Assembly: GCF_000423665.1 (NCBI RefSeq)
Contig: NZ_AUIK01000023.1
Coordinates: 1-64,000 of the forward strand
Direction of reading: 5' to 3'
Source of the DNA: Solirubrobacter soli DSM 22325
GTDB taxonomy: Bacteria > Actinomycetota > Thermoleophilia > Solirubrobacterales > Solirubrobacteraceae
Length of the DNA stretch: 64,000 bases
Part shown: in pieces, positions 32,491-41,431 of the stretch
Numbering within the stretch: the stretch's first letter is position 1
Layout of the letters: every line of letters starts with the position of its first letter
Program-made: the position numbers and the translations under genes
Notes under the pieces: generated by a model
Databases searched by the model: none
The model's input: the letters and a program-made list of their open reading frames with translations, nothing else
Told to the model about the DNA's origin: nothing

Positions 32491-33573
32491 CTACGGTGTG
32501 AACTTCACGGTGAGGACGTCACCGTCGGTCATCAGGTAGTCGCGGCCCTCGAGGCGCAGCGTGCCCTTGTCGCGAGCACCCGCGTAGCCGCCCGCTTCGA
32601 CGAGGGCGTCCCAGCCGATCACCTCGGCGCGGACGAAGCCCTTCTGGATGTCCGTGTGGATCTGGCCCGCGGCGTGCCAGGCCGTCAGGCCCTGGCGCAG
32701 ATGCCAGGTCTGGGCGGGCTTGCCCTCGCCGGCGGTGAAGAACGCGATCAGGTGCAGGAGGCCGAACGCGCCGTTGACGACGCGGTGCAGGCCGGACTCG
32801 CCGATGCCGAGCTCCTCGCGCATCGCCGCGGCCTCCTCGTCGTCACCCAGGTCTGACAAGTCGGCCTCGATGCGGGAGGAGATCGCGACCGCGGCGGCGC
32901 CCGTGGCGGCGGCGTGGTCGGCGACGACGCTCGGCACCGCATCTTCGCCCTCGTTGACGTTCGCCACGAACAGGACCGGCTTGCCGGTGAGGGGCGACAG
33001 GTTGCGAAGCGCGTCGGGCGCGTCCTGTGGAGTCGGGACGGTGCGCGCGGGCTTGCCGGCCTGCAGCGCTTCGATGATCTGGCGCAGCCAGGCCTCCTCG
33101 GCGACGGCCGCGCGATCGCCGGAGCGGGCGTCGCGGATGACCTTCGCGTGGCGGCGCTCGGCGGTGTCGAGGTCGGCGAGCAGGAGCTCGGTCTCGATCG
33201 TGGCGATGTCGCGCGCCGGGTCGACCGAGCCCTCGGGGTGGATGACGTTGTCGTCGGTGTGGGTGCGGACGACGTGCAGGAGCGCGTCGCACTCGCGGAT
33301 GTTGGCCAGGAACTTGTTGCCCAGGCCCTCGCCCTTGGAGGCGCCCGCGACGAGGCCCGCGATGTCGTGGAACTCGATCGTGTCCCACACGATGTTCGAC
33401 GCTTTGACCGTGGCCGCGACCTGCTCCATCCGCTCGTCCTTGACGGGGACGACGGCGACGTTGGGCTCGATCGTCGTGAACGGGTAGTTGGCCGCTTCCG
33501 CCCCGGCCTGGGAGAGCGCGTTGAAGAGGCTCGACTTGCCCGCGTTGGGCATGCCGACGAGGCCGACCTTCAT
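32491..33573 (-). CDS. ychF: Redox-regulated ATPase YchF
   Basis: A 360-residue Obg-family NTPase that binds ribosomes and prefers ATP. G1 is GLVGMPNAGKSSLFNAL; the switch region contains YPFTTIEPN; G3 is FHDIAGLVAGASKGEGLGNKFL; and the G4 position is VANVNE instead of NKxD, which is the YchF hallmark for ATP preference. The TGS domain ends LMTDGDVLTVKFT. The start is the second ATG (33573), the first being 33576; both overlap the PAP2 stop codon, so translation is coupled. Confidence 0.95.
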   Translation of the reverse strand: MKVGLVGMPNAGKSSLFNALSQAGAEAANYPFTTIEPNVAVVPVKDERMEQVAATVKASNIVWDTIEFHDIAGLVAGASKGEGLGNKFLANIRECDALLHVVRTHTDDNVIHPEGSVDPARDIATIETELLLADLDTAERRHAKVIRDARSGDRAAVAEEAWLRQIIEALQAGKPARTVPTPQDAPDALRNLSPLTGKPVLFVANVNEGEDAVPSVVADHAAATGAAAVAISSRIEADLSDLGDDEEAAAMREELGIGESGLHRVVNGAFGLLHLIAFFTAGEGKPAQTWHLRQGLTAWHAAGQIHTDIQKGFVRAEVIGWDALVEAGGYAGARDKGTLRLEGRDYLMTDGDVLTVKFTP

Positions 33574-34133
33574 CATCGGCCCAGGCTCCCGATCGCGAGG
33601 CCGAGCGCGGCGCCGGCGGCGACGTCACTCGGGTAATGGACGCCGAGGTAGAGGCGGGAGAGCCCCATCGCGGCGGCCGCGATCTGCAGCGGCGCACCCG
33701 GGATCAGGGCGCCGAACGCGCGCGCGGCGGCGAACGACGAGGTCGTGTGGCTCGACGGGAAGGAGAGTCCGGTGGGTGTGGCCATCAGGTGCGGGAGGTC
33801 CTCGATCGCCGGGCGCTTGCGGCCGACGGCGAGCTTGATCGTCGTGGAGGTGGCGTAGGCCGCGCCGATGGACGCGGTGGCGCGCAACCAGCGACGGCGG
33901 CGCCGGCGGTCCACTAAAGCAGCCGCGGCGCCCGTCGCCAGCCAGATCCCGCCGTGTTCACCGAGGTGCGAATAGCGGCGGACCCACGTCACCGTCTCCG
34001 GTGTGTGGGCAAGCAGCCGCACCCGCCGGTACAGGGCGAGGTCGACCGCATTGAACTGGACCCGCCAGGCGGGCTTAGAAGCCGATTCGGTGCTCGTCGG
34101 ATTCAACACGCAGGTAGACGACCTGGCCCACAT
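33573..34133 (-). CDS. PAP2-type phosphatase, membrane protein
   Basis: The three phosphatidic acid phosphatase 2 motifs are present: KLAVGRKRP, LSFPSSHTTSS and SRLYLGVHYPSDVAAG, with the catalytic His in the second and third. Several hydrophobic segments place it in the membrane, acting on lipid phosphates such as undecaprenyl pyrophosphate or phosphatidic acid. It is 186 aa from the GTG at 34133, but that start overlaps the next gene by 59 bases. The conserved N-terminal piece VDLALYRRVRLLAHTP begins at about residue 30, and a GTG at 34022 would cut it, so the true start is uncertain. It overlaps ychF downstream. Confidence 0.8.
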   Translation of the reverse strand: MWARSSTCVLNPTSTESASKPAWRVQFNAVDLALYRRVRLLAHTPETVTWVRRYSHLGEHGGIWLATGAAAALVDRRRRRRWLRATASIGAAYATSTTIKLAVGRKRPAIEDLPHLMATPTGLSFPSSHTTSSFAAARAFGALIPGAPLQIAAAAMGLSRLYLGVHYPSDVAAGAALGLAIGSLGR

Positions 34134-34296
34134 CGACGAGGACCGCGCCGTCGGAGGCGTCGACCTCCACCCAGCGCTCCTTGCCCTCCTTGAGCGTGCT
34201 GTTCAGGTTGGCGAGCGCCTCATCGGTGAGGCGGAGTGACAGCACCTGCCCGCCCTGGAACCCGACGGCGGTGCGACGTACGGCGTTGGAACTCAA
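34075..34296 (-). CDS. Small protein resembling DUF3107 (73 aa)
   Basis: A short beta-alpha-beta protein: GQVLSLRLTDEALANLNSTL, a charged turn, then RWVEVDASDGAVLVDVGQVVYLRVE. Length and the final strand order suggest the actinobacterial DUF3107 family, though I cannot confirm this. TTG at 34296 overlaps the methylmalonyl-CoA epimerase stop (TTGA) and is preceded by GGAGG four bases upstream, which fixes the start. It is the middle gene of the run mce, this gene, PAP2, ychF. Confidence 0.6.
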   Translation of the reverse strand: MSSNAVRRTAVGFQGGQVLSLRLTDEALANLNSTLKEGKERWVEVDASDGAVLVDVGQVVYLRVESDEHRIGF

Positions 34297-34703
34297 TGTG
34301 CCTCCACGGGCTGGACGAGCTCGGTCAGGACACCGCCGGCAGTGGCGGGATGCAGGAACGCGACCTGCGTCCCCCGGATACCGGTGCGCGGCGTCTCGTC
34401 GATCAGCCGCAGACCGTTGTCGCGCGCCTCTTGCAGCGCGGCGGCGACGTCCTCCACCTGGTACGCGACATGGTGGAGCCCCGGCCCCTTCTTCGCCAGG
34501 AAGCGCCCGACGGGCGTGTCCTCGCTCAACGGGGAGAGCAGCTCGACGTGGCTCTCGCCGACGTCGAGCAGCACGGCCTCGACGCCCTGCTCCGCGATCG
34601 TCTCGCGATGCACGAGCGGCATGCCGTAGGCCCGGGTATGGAGCTCGATCGCCGACTCCAAGTCGGCGACCGCGACCCCGATGTGGTCGATGCGGCCGAA
34701 CAC
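34293..34703 (-). CDS. mce: Methylmalonyl-CoA epimerase
   Basis: A 136-residue VOC-fold enzyme that interconverts (S)- and (R)-methylmalonyl-CoA in the propionyl-CoA to succinyl-CoA route. It starts GRIDHIGVAVADLESAIELH, has the conserved LLDVGESHVELLSPLSEDTPVGRFLAKKGPGLHHVAYQVED in pieces (GESHVELLSPLSEDTP and GPGLHHVAYQVED), and ends GGVLTELVQP, carrying the metal ligands His, Gln/His and Glu. The GTG at 34703 gives exactly the family N-terminus; longer frames upstream run through the divergent kinase gene. It is divergent from the diacylglycerol-kinase gene with 25 bases between starts. Confidence 0.9.
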   Translation of the reverse strand: MFGRIDHIGVAVADLESAIELHTRAYGMPLVHRETIAEQGVEAVLLDVGESHVELLSPLSEDTPVGRFLAKKGPGLHHVAYQVEDVAAALQEARDNGLRLIDETPRTGIRGTQVAFLHPATAGGVLTELVQPVEAH

Positions 34704-34728
34704 GGCAGCGAGTGTATCTTCGGGCGGC

Positions 34729-35562
34729 GTGCGGATCGCGTTAGTGGCCAATGAGAAGTCGGGCCGCGGCCTGGACCCTGCGCGGCTGGCTTCGCTGCTG
34801 GGCGGGGCGGAGGTCCTCGGCCTCGACGAGCTCGACCGGATCGACGCGGACCGCGTCGTGGTGTGCGGCGGGGACGGGACGATCGCCCCGGTCGCCGACC
34901 GGGCCGGGGCGATGGGAGTGCCGCTGGCCGTGATCCCCGGCGGGACGGCCAACGACTTCGCCCGCGCGAACGGCATCCCCTCCGACCTCGAAGCGGCGGT
35001 TCGACTCGCGGCCTCCGGGACGCGGACGCGCGCGCTCGAGCTCGGCCGGCTGAGCACAGGGCGCCCGTTCGTCAACGTCGCCAGCGCGGGGTTGTCGTCC
35101 GTCGCCGGCCGCCGGGCACAGCCGCTGAAGTCCCGCTTCGGGCCGCTCGCCTACGGGCTCGGCGCGGTCCGCGCGGCCGCCTCCGGCCGCCCGCTCCCCG
35201 TCCGAGTGCGCGTCGACGGCTCGGACGCCTTCACCGGCGACGCCTGGCAGCTCATGGTCGCCTGCACCGGCGCGTTCGGCGGCGGCTCCGGCATCGGCAC
35301 CGCCGACGCGACCGACGGCGAGCTCGACGTCGTGATCGTCCCGGCGGGCTCGCGGGTCGCCTTGGCCCGGCGCGCGTGGGGCCTGCGGACGCGCACGATC
35401 GAGCGCCAGCGGGCGGTGTCGCACTTTCAGGGCCGCGTGGTCGAGGTTGCGCTGCCTTCCGGCGCGGAGCTCAACGTGGACGGGGAGTTCGTCGATGGCG
35501 GGCTCGAGCGGGTGACCGCGCGGGCGGGGGCGTTCGAGTTGGTGGTGCCGCTCTTGCCGTGA
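34729..35562 (+). CDS. Diacylglycerol/lipid kinase family protein
   Basis: A 277-residue member of the DAGK_cat/YegS family. It begins VRIALVANEKSGRG, has the ATP-binding VVVCGGDGTIAPVADR and VIPGGTANDFARANGIP, and a C-terminal beta sandwich with LNVDGEFVDGG near the end. It phosphorylates diacylglycerol or a related lipid alcohol at the inner membrane face. GTG at 34729 is chosen since the family starts there. The 25-base divergent gap contains TATCTT, a possible -10 on this strand, so the transcript is probably leaderless or nearly so. Confidence 0.88.
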   Translation: MRIALVANEKSGRGLDPARLASLLGGAEVLGLDELDRIDADRVVVCGGDGTIAPVADRAGAMGVPLAVIPGGTANDFARANGIPSDLEAAVRLAASGTRTRALELGRLSTGRPFVNVASAGLSSVAGRRAQPLKSRFGPLAYGLGAVRAAASGRPLPVRVRVDGSDAFTGDAWQLMVACTGAFGGGSGIGTADATDGELDVVIVPAGSRVALARRAWGLRTRTIERQRAVSHFQGRVVEVALPSGAELNVDGEFVDGGLERVTARAGAFELVVPLLP

Positions 35563-35597
35563 TCGGCGTGAGGAACGCCGACAACCGCTCGCGCGCG

Positions 35598-37700
35598 CTA
35601 GGCGACCGCGACGCCGTCCGCGCCCGCGCGCTTCACCGAGTCCAGCGCCACGCCCGCTCGCAGGACGACCGCTTCGCCCGACTCGCCCGACGCACCCACC
35701 GCGACGCCCACGGAGACGGTGCGGCCGATCCGCAGCGGGGCCTGGGCGCGCAGTTCCCATCCGATGTGCTCGGCCGCGGAGGCGCGGCGTGGGTCCAGCG
35801 TCACGACGAACTCGTCGGCGCCGATCCGGAACGCCTGGGAGCCCGGGGGCATCAGCTCGCGCAGCAATCCGGCGGTGGCGCGGAGGACGTCGTCGCCCGC
35901 GGCCTGGCCGCCGACGTCGTTGACGTCGGCCAGGCGGTCGACGTCCACCAGGACGATCCCCGCCTGGTCCGGCAGCGGCGGCAGGGAGGCGCGCAGACCG
36001 GTCAGCGGGTCGCGGGAGACGCGCTCGCGCAGCTGGGTGAGCATCGACGCCATCCGCAGCCCGGACGCCGCCTGGAGGGCGAGCAGCTCGAGCAGCTCGA
36101 CGTCCTCGATCACCGGCCGGCGGTTGCCGCGGTCGGCGACGAGGATCAGCCCGAGGCGGTCGCCCGCGAAGCTCAGGGGGAGGACGATCAGCGAGCCGAC
36201 GCCGGAGCGGCGCAGCACCTCGTGGCCGACGAACCCGCGGCCCGCGGTGTCGCCGACGGTGTAGCTGGAGGTGCCTTCGTTCACCCAGGACGCCATCGCC
36301 GCGAGCTCCTCCGAGGCGAGCTGGCTGAACGCGACCCCGAACGGCCCTTCGGCGAGGTGCGGGTACAGCGCGCCGTGGCCGTCGGCCAGGGCGATCACGC
36401 CGGACTCGAAGCCCGAGAGCTCCAGCGCCGCCGACAACGCCTCACGCACGACCCCCTCCGGGTCCTCGGTCGACGCGAGCCGGACCGCGGTGCGCGCCAG
36501 TCGCTGCGCCGGGGAGGCGGCGCCGACAGCGCCCACGTCCTCCAACCGCGCGCTCAGCAGCGCGGCGCAGCGCTCGATCTCGGCGACGGTCGCGGTATCG
36601 ATCGCGGTCAGCGACTCCGCGTCCAGCACACCCACCACGTGGCCGGCGACGACGAGCGGGAAGCAGACCTCGGCGCGCACGCCGGGGACGGCGGGCAGGT
36701 AGTCCGGCGCCTCGCCGACGTCCTCGACGATCGCGGCCCGACCGGTGCGGTAGACGCGGCCGACGATCCCGGTGTTGGGCGAGAGCCCGTCGTAGACCTG
36801 CCAGAACCCGCGCACCGCCTGGCAGCGCAACCGGCCCTCCTGCCCGAGCAGGACCGCGGGGAGGAGGCCGCGGCGCGCCAGGTGGTCGACGATCGCCTCG
36901 CTGGCGTCGCGGGCGGTGCAGGCCTTCTCGAGGTCGCGCTCCAGGCGGCCGGAAACCGTCACGGGACACGGCCTCGCGGGCGTCGCGGGCTGCTCGCGCG
37001 GCCACGCCTCGCCGGGACGACCGAACAGCCACCCCTGGCCGTAGTCGATCTCCATCGCGCGCAGCGCCTCGAGCTCCTCGGCCCGCTCGACGCCCTCGGC
37101 CACGACCCGCGCGCCCACCTCACGCGCGAACGCGGCGGTCGCGCGCAGGACCGCCTCGCGCGTCGTGTCCTGGTCGACCCCCGCGACCATGCCGCGCGAG
37201 AGCTTCAGGAAGTCCGGCCGGATGTCGGCCACGTACTCCAAAGACGTGAACCCGGCCCCGGCGTCGTCGACCGCGACCAGCGCGCCGCGGGCGATCCACG
37301 GCCGCAGCCGCTCACGCAACAGGGTGTGATTGAGCACGGTGTCCTGCTCGGTCAGTTCGATGACCAGGCGCGACGGTAGCTTGCCGGCGAGCTCGAGCAG
37401 GCCCGGGTGGCCGAGTGCCTCGGGCGAGAGGTTGACCCACAGCAGCCGCCCGTGGGGCGGGACGCCGGCGGCGGCGATCGCCCGCCAGCACGCGACCTCG
37501 ATGTCGTCGCGGATGCCGGCGCGGGCCGCGGCGGCGAGCGTCACGTCCGGCGGCAGCGCGACCAGGCCCGGCGGCGTGGGAAAGCGCGCCAGGCCCTCGT
37601 AGCCGATCGTCTCGAGATCAGAGAGCCGGACGATCGGCTGGAACACGGCGCGGATGGCGCCGGGTTCCAGCAACACCCTGAAGTCGTCTGCGGCGCCCAT
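35598..37700 (-). CDS. EAL-GAF-GAF-GGDEF cyclic-di-GMP signalling protein
   Basis: A 700-residue soluble regulator with the EAL domain first (about 5-245), two GAF domains (about 255-400 and 410-555) and a C-terminal GGDEF (about 560-700). EAL catalytic residues are all present: Glu in YEGLARF, Asn in LWVNLSPEAL, Glu in VIELTEQD, the Asp pair in VAVDDAGAGFTS, Lys in FLKLSRG and AEGVERAEEL, so phosphodiesterase activity is likely. The GGDEF box reads GADEF with the upstream metal Asp (VDVDRL) intact, so cyclase activity is doubtful. EAL before GAF and GGDEF is the reverse of the usual order. The start is ATG 37700, with a TTG one codon upstream. Confidence 0.88.
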   Translation of the reverse strand: MGAADDFRVLLEPGAIRAVFQPIVRLSDLETIGYEGLARFPTPPGLVALPPDVTLAAAARAGIRDDIEVACWRAIAAAGVPPHGRLLWVNLSPEALGHPGLLELAGKLPSRLVIELTEQDTVLNHTLLRERLRPWIARGALVAVDDAGAGFTSLEYVADIRPDFLKLSRGMVAGVDQDTTREAVLRATAAFAREVGARVVAEGVERAEELEALRAMEIDYGQGWLFGRPGEAWPREQPATPARPCPVTVSGRLERDLEKACTARDASEAIVDHLARRGLLPAVLLGQEGRLRCQAVRGFWQVYDGLSPNTGIVGRVYRTGRAAIVEDVGEAPDYLPAVPGVRAEVCFPLVVAGHVVGVLDAESLTAIDTATVAEIERCAALLSARLEDVGAVGAASPAQRLARTAVRLASTEDPEGVVREALSAALELSGFESGVIALADGHGALYPHLAEGPFGVAFSQLASEELAAMASWVNEGTSSYTVGDTAGRGFVGHEVLRRSGVGSLIVLPLSFAGDRLGLILVADRGNRRPVIEDVELLELLALQAASGLRMASMLTQLRERVSRDPLTGLRASLPPLPDQAGIVLVDVDRLADVNDVGGQAAGDDVLRATAGLLRELMPPGSQAFRIGADEFVVTLDPRRASAAEHIGWELRAQAPLRIGRTVSVGVAVGASGESGEAVVLRAGVALDSVKRAGADGVAVA

Positions 37701-37740
37701 CAATCCGGATGATCGGCCGCAGCGACTTCATCTGAACCAC

Positions 37741-39249
37741 TCAGGAACCGTGTTGGACGTTCGTTTGGGCGGCTGCGACGCGCAGATGGACCCGACCCTC
37801 GCCGGGAAGCTCGACGCCCTGCATGAGCCGCTTGATGTCCTCGCCGTCGAGGACCTCGTGGTGCAGCAGCGCGGCGGCGATCGCGTCCAGCTGCGCGCGG
37901 TAGGTGGTGATCAGCGCGACCGCGCGGCGCATCGCCTCGTCGGCGAGGTGCTGCTGCTCGGCGTCGCGCAGCTCGCGTGTGCGATCCGACAGCGCGCCGC
38001 CCTCGGCGAGCAGCTGGATCGCGCTGACGGAGGTCCCCATCGCCCACTCGTGGATCATCCGGCGGGAGGTCTCGGCGACCTTGAACAGGTCGCTGGACGC
38101 GCCGCTGGTGATCGAGCCGAACACGATCTCCTCGGCCGCGCGCCCGCCCAGCAGCACGACGAGCTCGTTCATCAGCTCCGAGCGCGTCGAGAGGTGGCGG
38201 TCCTCCTCGGGCAGGTGGAAGACGTAGCCGAGCGCGGTGCCGCGCGGGACGATCGAGACCCGGTGGGTCTTCGTGGTGCCGGGGAGCAGCTCCGCCAGCA
38301 GCGCGTGGCCGGCCTCGTGGAACGCGACGACCTGGCGCTCGTGCTCGTTGAGCGCGTGGCCGTTCTCCATCCCGACCATCACGCGCTCCAGCGCGTAGTC
38401 GAAGTCCTGCTGCTCGACGCGCGGGCGCATGCCGCGGGCCGCGGCGATCGCGGCCTCGTTGGCGATGTTGGCCAGCTCCGCGCCGGTCAGGCCGGAGGTC
38501 GAGCGGGCGATCTTCTCGAAGTCGACGTCCTTGCCGATCGGCTTGTTGCGCGTGTGCACCTCGAGGATCGACTTGCGGCCCCCCACGTCCGGCGGCGAGA
38601 CGAAGATCTGGCGGTCGAAGCGGCCCGGGCGCATCAGCGCGGGGTCGAGCTTCTCCAGCAGGTTCGAGGCCGCGATCACGACGACGTCGCCGGAGGAGGC
38701 GAAGCCGTCCATCTCGACCAGCAGCTGATTGAGCGTCTGCTCGCGCTCGGAGTTGTTGTCCGAGCCGCGGACGGCGCCGACCGCGTCGATCTCGTCGATG
38801 AAGACGATCGCCGGCGCGTGCTTGCGCGCCTCGGCGAAGAGGCGCCGGATCCGCGCGGCGCCGAGGCCGGCGAACATCTCGACGAAGCTCGCCGCCGACT
38901 GCCCGAAGAACTTCGCGCCGGACTCGTTGGCGACCGCCTTGGCCAGCAGCGTCTTGCCGGTGCCGGGCGGGCCGTGCAGGACGATGCCCTTCGGGACGGT
39001 CGCCCCGAGCTTGCGGAAGCGCTCAGGATCGGCGAGGAAGTCGACGACCTCGCGCAGCTCGGCCTTCGCGTGGTCGACCCCCGCGACCTCGTCCCACTTC
39101 ACGGAGCCCGCCGAGTCGGGCGTCAGCTCCATCGGCTTGGTCTTCGGCATCAGCTTCATCGTCCGCCACAGGAAGAAGACGATGAGGGCCATGAAGACCA
39201 GCGGTCCCCAGGTCAGGAGGTTGTTCGAGATGTGGTCCCACAGGCTCAT
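37741..39249 (-). CDS. FtsH-like AAA+ membrane metalloprotease, single N-terminal helix
   Basis: A 502-residue FtsH-family protein. One membrane helix (about 13-29, TWGPLVFMALIVFFLWR) is followed by the AAA+ module: Walker A GPPGTGKT, pore loop FVEMFAGLGAARIR, Walker B IVFIDEIDAVG and SRH RPGRFDRQI. The peptidase has the zinc motif HEAGH and the third ligand Asp in SGASSDL. Ordinary FtsH has two membrane helices flanking an outside domain and is about 610-650 aa; here that domain is missing, so the protein is anchored by one helix. It may degrade other membrane proteins or act with a second FtsH. It lies alone between short spacers. Confidence 0.9.
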   Translation of the reverse strand: MSLWDHISNNLLTWGPLVFMALIVFFLWRTMKLMPKTKPMELTPDSAGSVKWDEVAGVDHAKAELREVVDFLADPERFRKLGATVPKGIVLHGPPGTGKTLLAKAVANESGAKFFGQSAASFVEMFAGLGAARIRRLFAEARKHAPAIVFIDEIDAVGAVRGSDNNSEREQTLNQLLVEMDGFASSGDVVVIAASNLLEKLDPALMRPGRFDRQIFVSPPDVGGRKSILEVHTRNKPIGKDVDFEKIARSTSGLTGAELANIANEAAIAAARGMRPRVEQQDFDYALERVMVGMENGHALNEHERQVVAFHEAGHALLAELLPGTTKTHRVSIVPRGTALGYVFHLPEEDRHLSTRSELMNELVVLLGGRAAEEIVFGSITSGASSDLFKVAETSRRMIHEWAMGTSVSAIQLLAEGGALSDRTRELRDAEQQHLADEAMRRAVALITTYRAQLDAIAAALLHHEVLDGEDIKRLMQGVELPGEGRVHLRVAAAQTNVQHGS

Positions 39250-39299
39250 GTGCGACCAAGTATCGCCACGCCTGCGGGTTTGACTAGAGGGTCTGGACC

Positions 39300-40091
39300 C
39301 TAGTTCGAGTCTTCCACCCTCAGTATTTCGGCCAGAGCCGCTCGGCCGACCTCCAACTGGGTCTCGTTCGGCTCACGCGTGCCGATCAGCCGCTGCAGCT
39401 CGTAGCCCGGCTTCTTCAGCGCGCGGGTGACCGGCGAGTCGGCGTGGCGCTCGGTCCACGCGAAGACCTCGACCGCCGCCGCGGTGGACGCCAGCGAGAC
39501 CGCGCCGCCCATGATCGGCGTCGGCCGCTCGACCGTCCGCTTGAGCAGCAGCGTGCCCGCCAGGTTGGCCGCGAGCATCGGCGCCATCAGGTGCGAGCCG
39601 CAGCGCTCGTGCTCCTTGAGCGCATCGCGCGCGTCGTCGTCATCGGCCTCGTAGGCGGCGATCGCCTTGTGCTCGACGCCGTGGTAGGCCGCCAGCTCGC
39701 CGCCGCGCAGCGCGAACAGCGCGGGCGCGAGGGCGATGAACGCCGACGCGACCTCACCGGTCGCGCCCGGCGCGCGGCGCCGCAGCAGCGTGCCGGCGAT
39801 CGACGCGCCCGCGGCGACGCCGAGCACGCTCGGCTGCTCGAACGCGAGCTTGGCCTCGGGCAGGCCCTTCTTGACCAGCGGGATGACGGCGAAGGCCTCG
39901 CCGAGCCGGAACAGCCCGCGCAGGCCGGGGATGTCGTCGGCGATCGTCACGCGCGGCTTGGGTCCGGAGGCGACCTTGACGTCGCCGGACTTCGTGCGCA
40001 CGGCGGCCGCCCAGTGGGTCGGGCCGTGCACGAGCAGGCCGTTGCGCAGGGCCATCCCGCCCAGTCGCAGCTTGTCCTTGGGGACGGGCAT
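39300..40091 (-). CDS. DUF1385-family membrane protein
   Basis: A 263-residue protein of the DUF1385 family (often labelled predicted metal-dependent enzyme). It begins LRLGGMALRNGLLVHGPTHWAAAVR, and the conserved centre has AAYHGVEHKAIAAYE and HERCGSHLMAPML, with His, Glu, Cys and His likely to bind a metal. Several hydrophobic stretches (SVLGVAAGASIAGTLL, VASAFIALAPALFAL) suggest membrane association. The ATG at 40091 overlaps the M20 peptidase stop by one base, so the two are coupled. In many actinobacteria and Firmicutes DUF1385 genes lie near rpmE or prfA; here they do not. Confidence 0.8.
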   Translation of the reverse strand: MPVPKDKLRLGGMALRNGLLVHGPTHWAAAVRTKSGDVKVASGPKPRVTIADDIPGLRGLFRLGEAFAVIPLVKKGLPEAKLAFEQPSVLGVAAGASIAGTLLRRRAPGATGEVASAFIALAPALFALRGGELAAYHGVEHKAIAAYEADDDDARDALKEHERCGSHLMAPMLAANLAGTLLLKRTVERPTPIMGGAVSLASTAAAVEVFAWTERHADSPVTRALKKPGYELQRLIGTREPNETQLEVGRAALAEILRVEDSN

Positions 40092-41392
40092 CAGGTCAAC
40101 AGCCTCCCGGGCAGGTCGTGGAAGAACGCGGCGGCGAAGCCGAGGTCGCGGACGTCGATGCGCTCGTCCTTGGCGTGCATCAGCGGCCAGGTCTCATAGA
40201 TCGTCTGGTGGCGTTGCGGGAAGAAGCCGTACGCGACGCAGTCCGGGAACGCCGTCCGGAACCAGCGGCAGTCGGTGAACGCGGGCAGGACGGTGGGGAC
40301 CGCCTCGGCGCCGGGGTCGTTCTCGGCCACCCAGTCGCCGATCGCGTCCATCAAACGCGACTCGACGGGCGAGCGGTTGCCGGTCACCTCCTCGGTGAAG
40401 GTGATCTGGACGTCGTCGTCCTGGAGCACCTCGCGGGCGCGCTTGCGAGCGACATCGACGCCCATCCCGGGCGGGACGCGGCAGTCGACCCGCACGCGGG
40501 CACGCGCCGGGATCACGTTGATCTTCTCCCCCGCGGACACGATCGTCGGCGCGAACGTGCAGCGCATCGCTGCGTCCAGCAGCGGCGCGAGCCGAGGCTC
40601 GGTGTCCGCGACGAGCTGCAGCGCCGCCTTCGGCTCGGCGGGGTCGCCGCCGAGCGCGGTGACGAGCGCGCTCGTGGCCTCCATCAGGTCGTAGCGGGGC
40701 CGGTTGGAGCCGAGACGCGTGATCAGCGGAGCGAGCTCGAGCAGGGCGTTGCGCGCGAGCGCGGGGACGGACGCGTGCGCCGCGGTTCCGGTGGTGTCGA
40801 CGTTGAAGCGGAACGTGCCCTTCTCGGCCACGCAGACGCCGTAGAGGCGGCGGTCGCCGTAGGGCATGATCGCGCCCGCCCCTTCGTTGAGCAGGTAGTC
40901 GACGCGGCTCAGGTCCGGGCGGTTCTCGGTGATCCACTTGGCGCCGAGCTCGCCGCCGGTCTCCTCGTCGGGGACGGCGATCACCTTCAGCGTCCCCTTG
41001 AACCGCGCCCCCGCCCGCGCGAGGCGTGCCGCGGCGACGGCCTCCGCGGCCGTCTGGTTCTTCATGTCGATCGTCCCGCGGCCGTAGAGGAAGCCGTCGC
41101 GGATCTCGCCGCCCCACGGGTCGGCGCTCCAGTCCTCGGCGTCGGCCAGCACGGTGTCCACATGGGAGAGGTAGCCCAGGACCGGGCCGTCTTCGCCCCC
41201 CTCGTATCTCGCGACGAGGTTCGGGCGCTCAGGCGACGAGCCGTCGAGCTCGACCTCGAGGCCGGCGTCGGAGAGGTAGCTCGCCAGCCACTCGATGCAC
41301 GCGCGCTCGTTGCCGGGCGGGTTGACGGTCTTGAAGCGGATCAGCTTCGCCAGGACCTCCGCGGTCTCGTCCTGGAGGTCCTCGGGCCGCAT
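40091..41392 (-). CDS. M20-family metallopeptidase/deacylase
   Basis: A 433-residue dinuclear zinc hydrolase. Ligands appear in order: VLGYLSHVDTV (His-x-Asp), FLYGRGTIDMKN (bridging Asp), VPDEETGGELGAKW (catalytic Glu pair), a lid domain (about 190-300) with TAAHASVP, and a final His in PLMHAKDERI. It resembles the ArgE/DapE/carboxypeptidase G2 group that act on N-acyl amino acids or small peptides in the cytoplasm. The substrate cannot be fixed from the sequence. The start is ATG 41392, with a GTG one codon upstream. It is divergent from rarA with 39 bases between. Confidence 0.88.
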   Translation of the reverse strand: MRPEDLQDETAEVLAKLIRFKTVNPPGNERACIEWLASYLSDAGLEVELDGSSPERPNLVARYEGGEDGPVLGYLSHVDTVLADAEDWSADPWGGEIRDGFLYGRGTIDMKNQTAAEAVAAARLARAGARFKGTLKVIAVPDEETGGELGAKWITENRPDLSRVDYLLNEGAGAIMPYGDRRLYGVCVAEKGTFRFNVDTTGTAAHASVPALARNALLELAPLITRLGSNRPRYDLMEATSALVTALGGDPAEPKAALQLVADTEPRLAPLLDAAMRCTFAPTIVSAGEKINVIPARARVRVDCRVPPGMGVDVARKRAREVLQDDDVQITFTEEVTGNRSPVESRLMDAIGDWVAENDPGAEAVPTVLPAFTDCRWFRTAFPDCVAYGFFPQRHQTIYETWPLMHAKDERIDVRDLGFAAAFFHDLPGRLLT

Positions 41393-41431
41393 CACTAGAG
41401 CGTAGTGGCGGGCGCTCCATACTTAGCCGCC

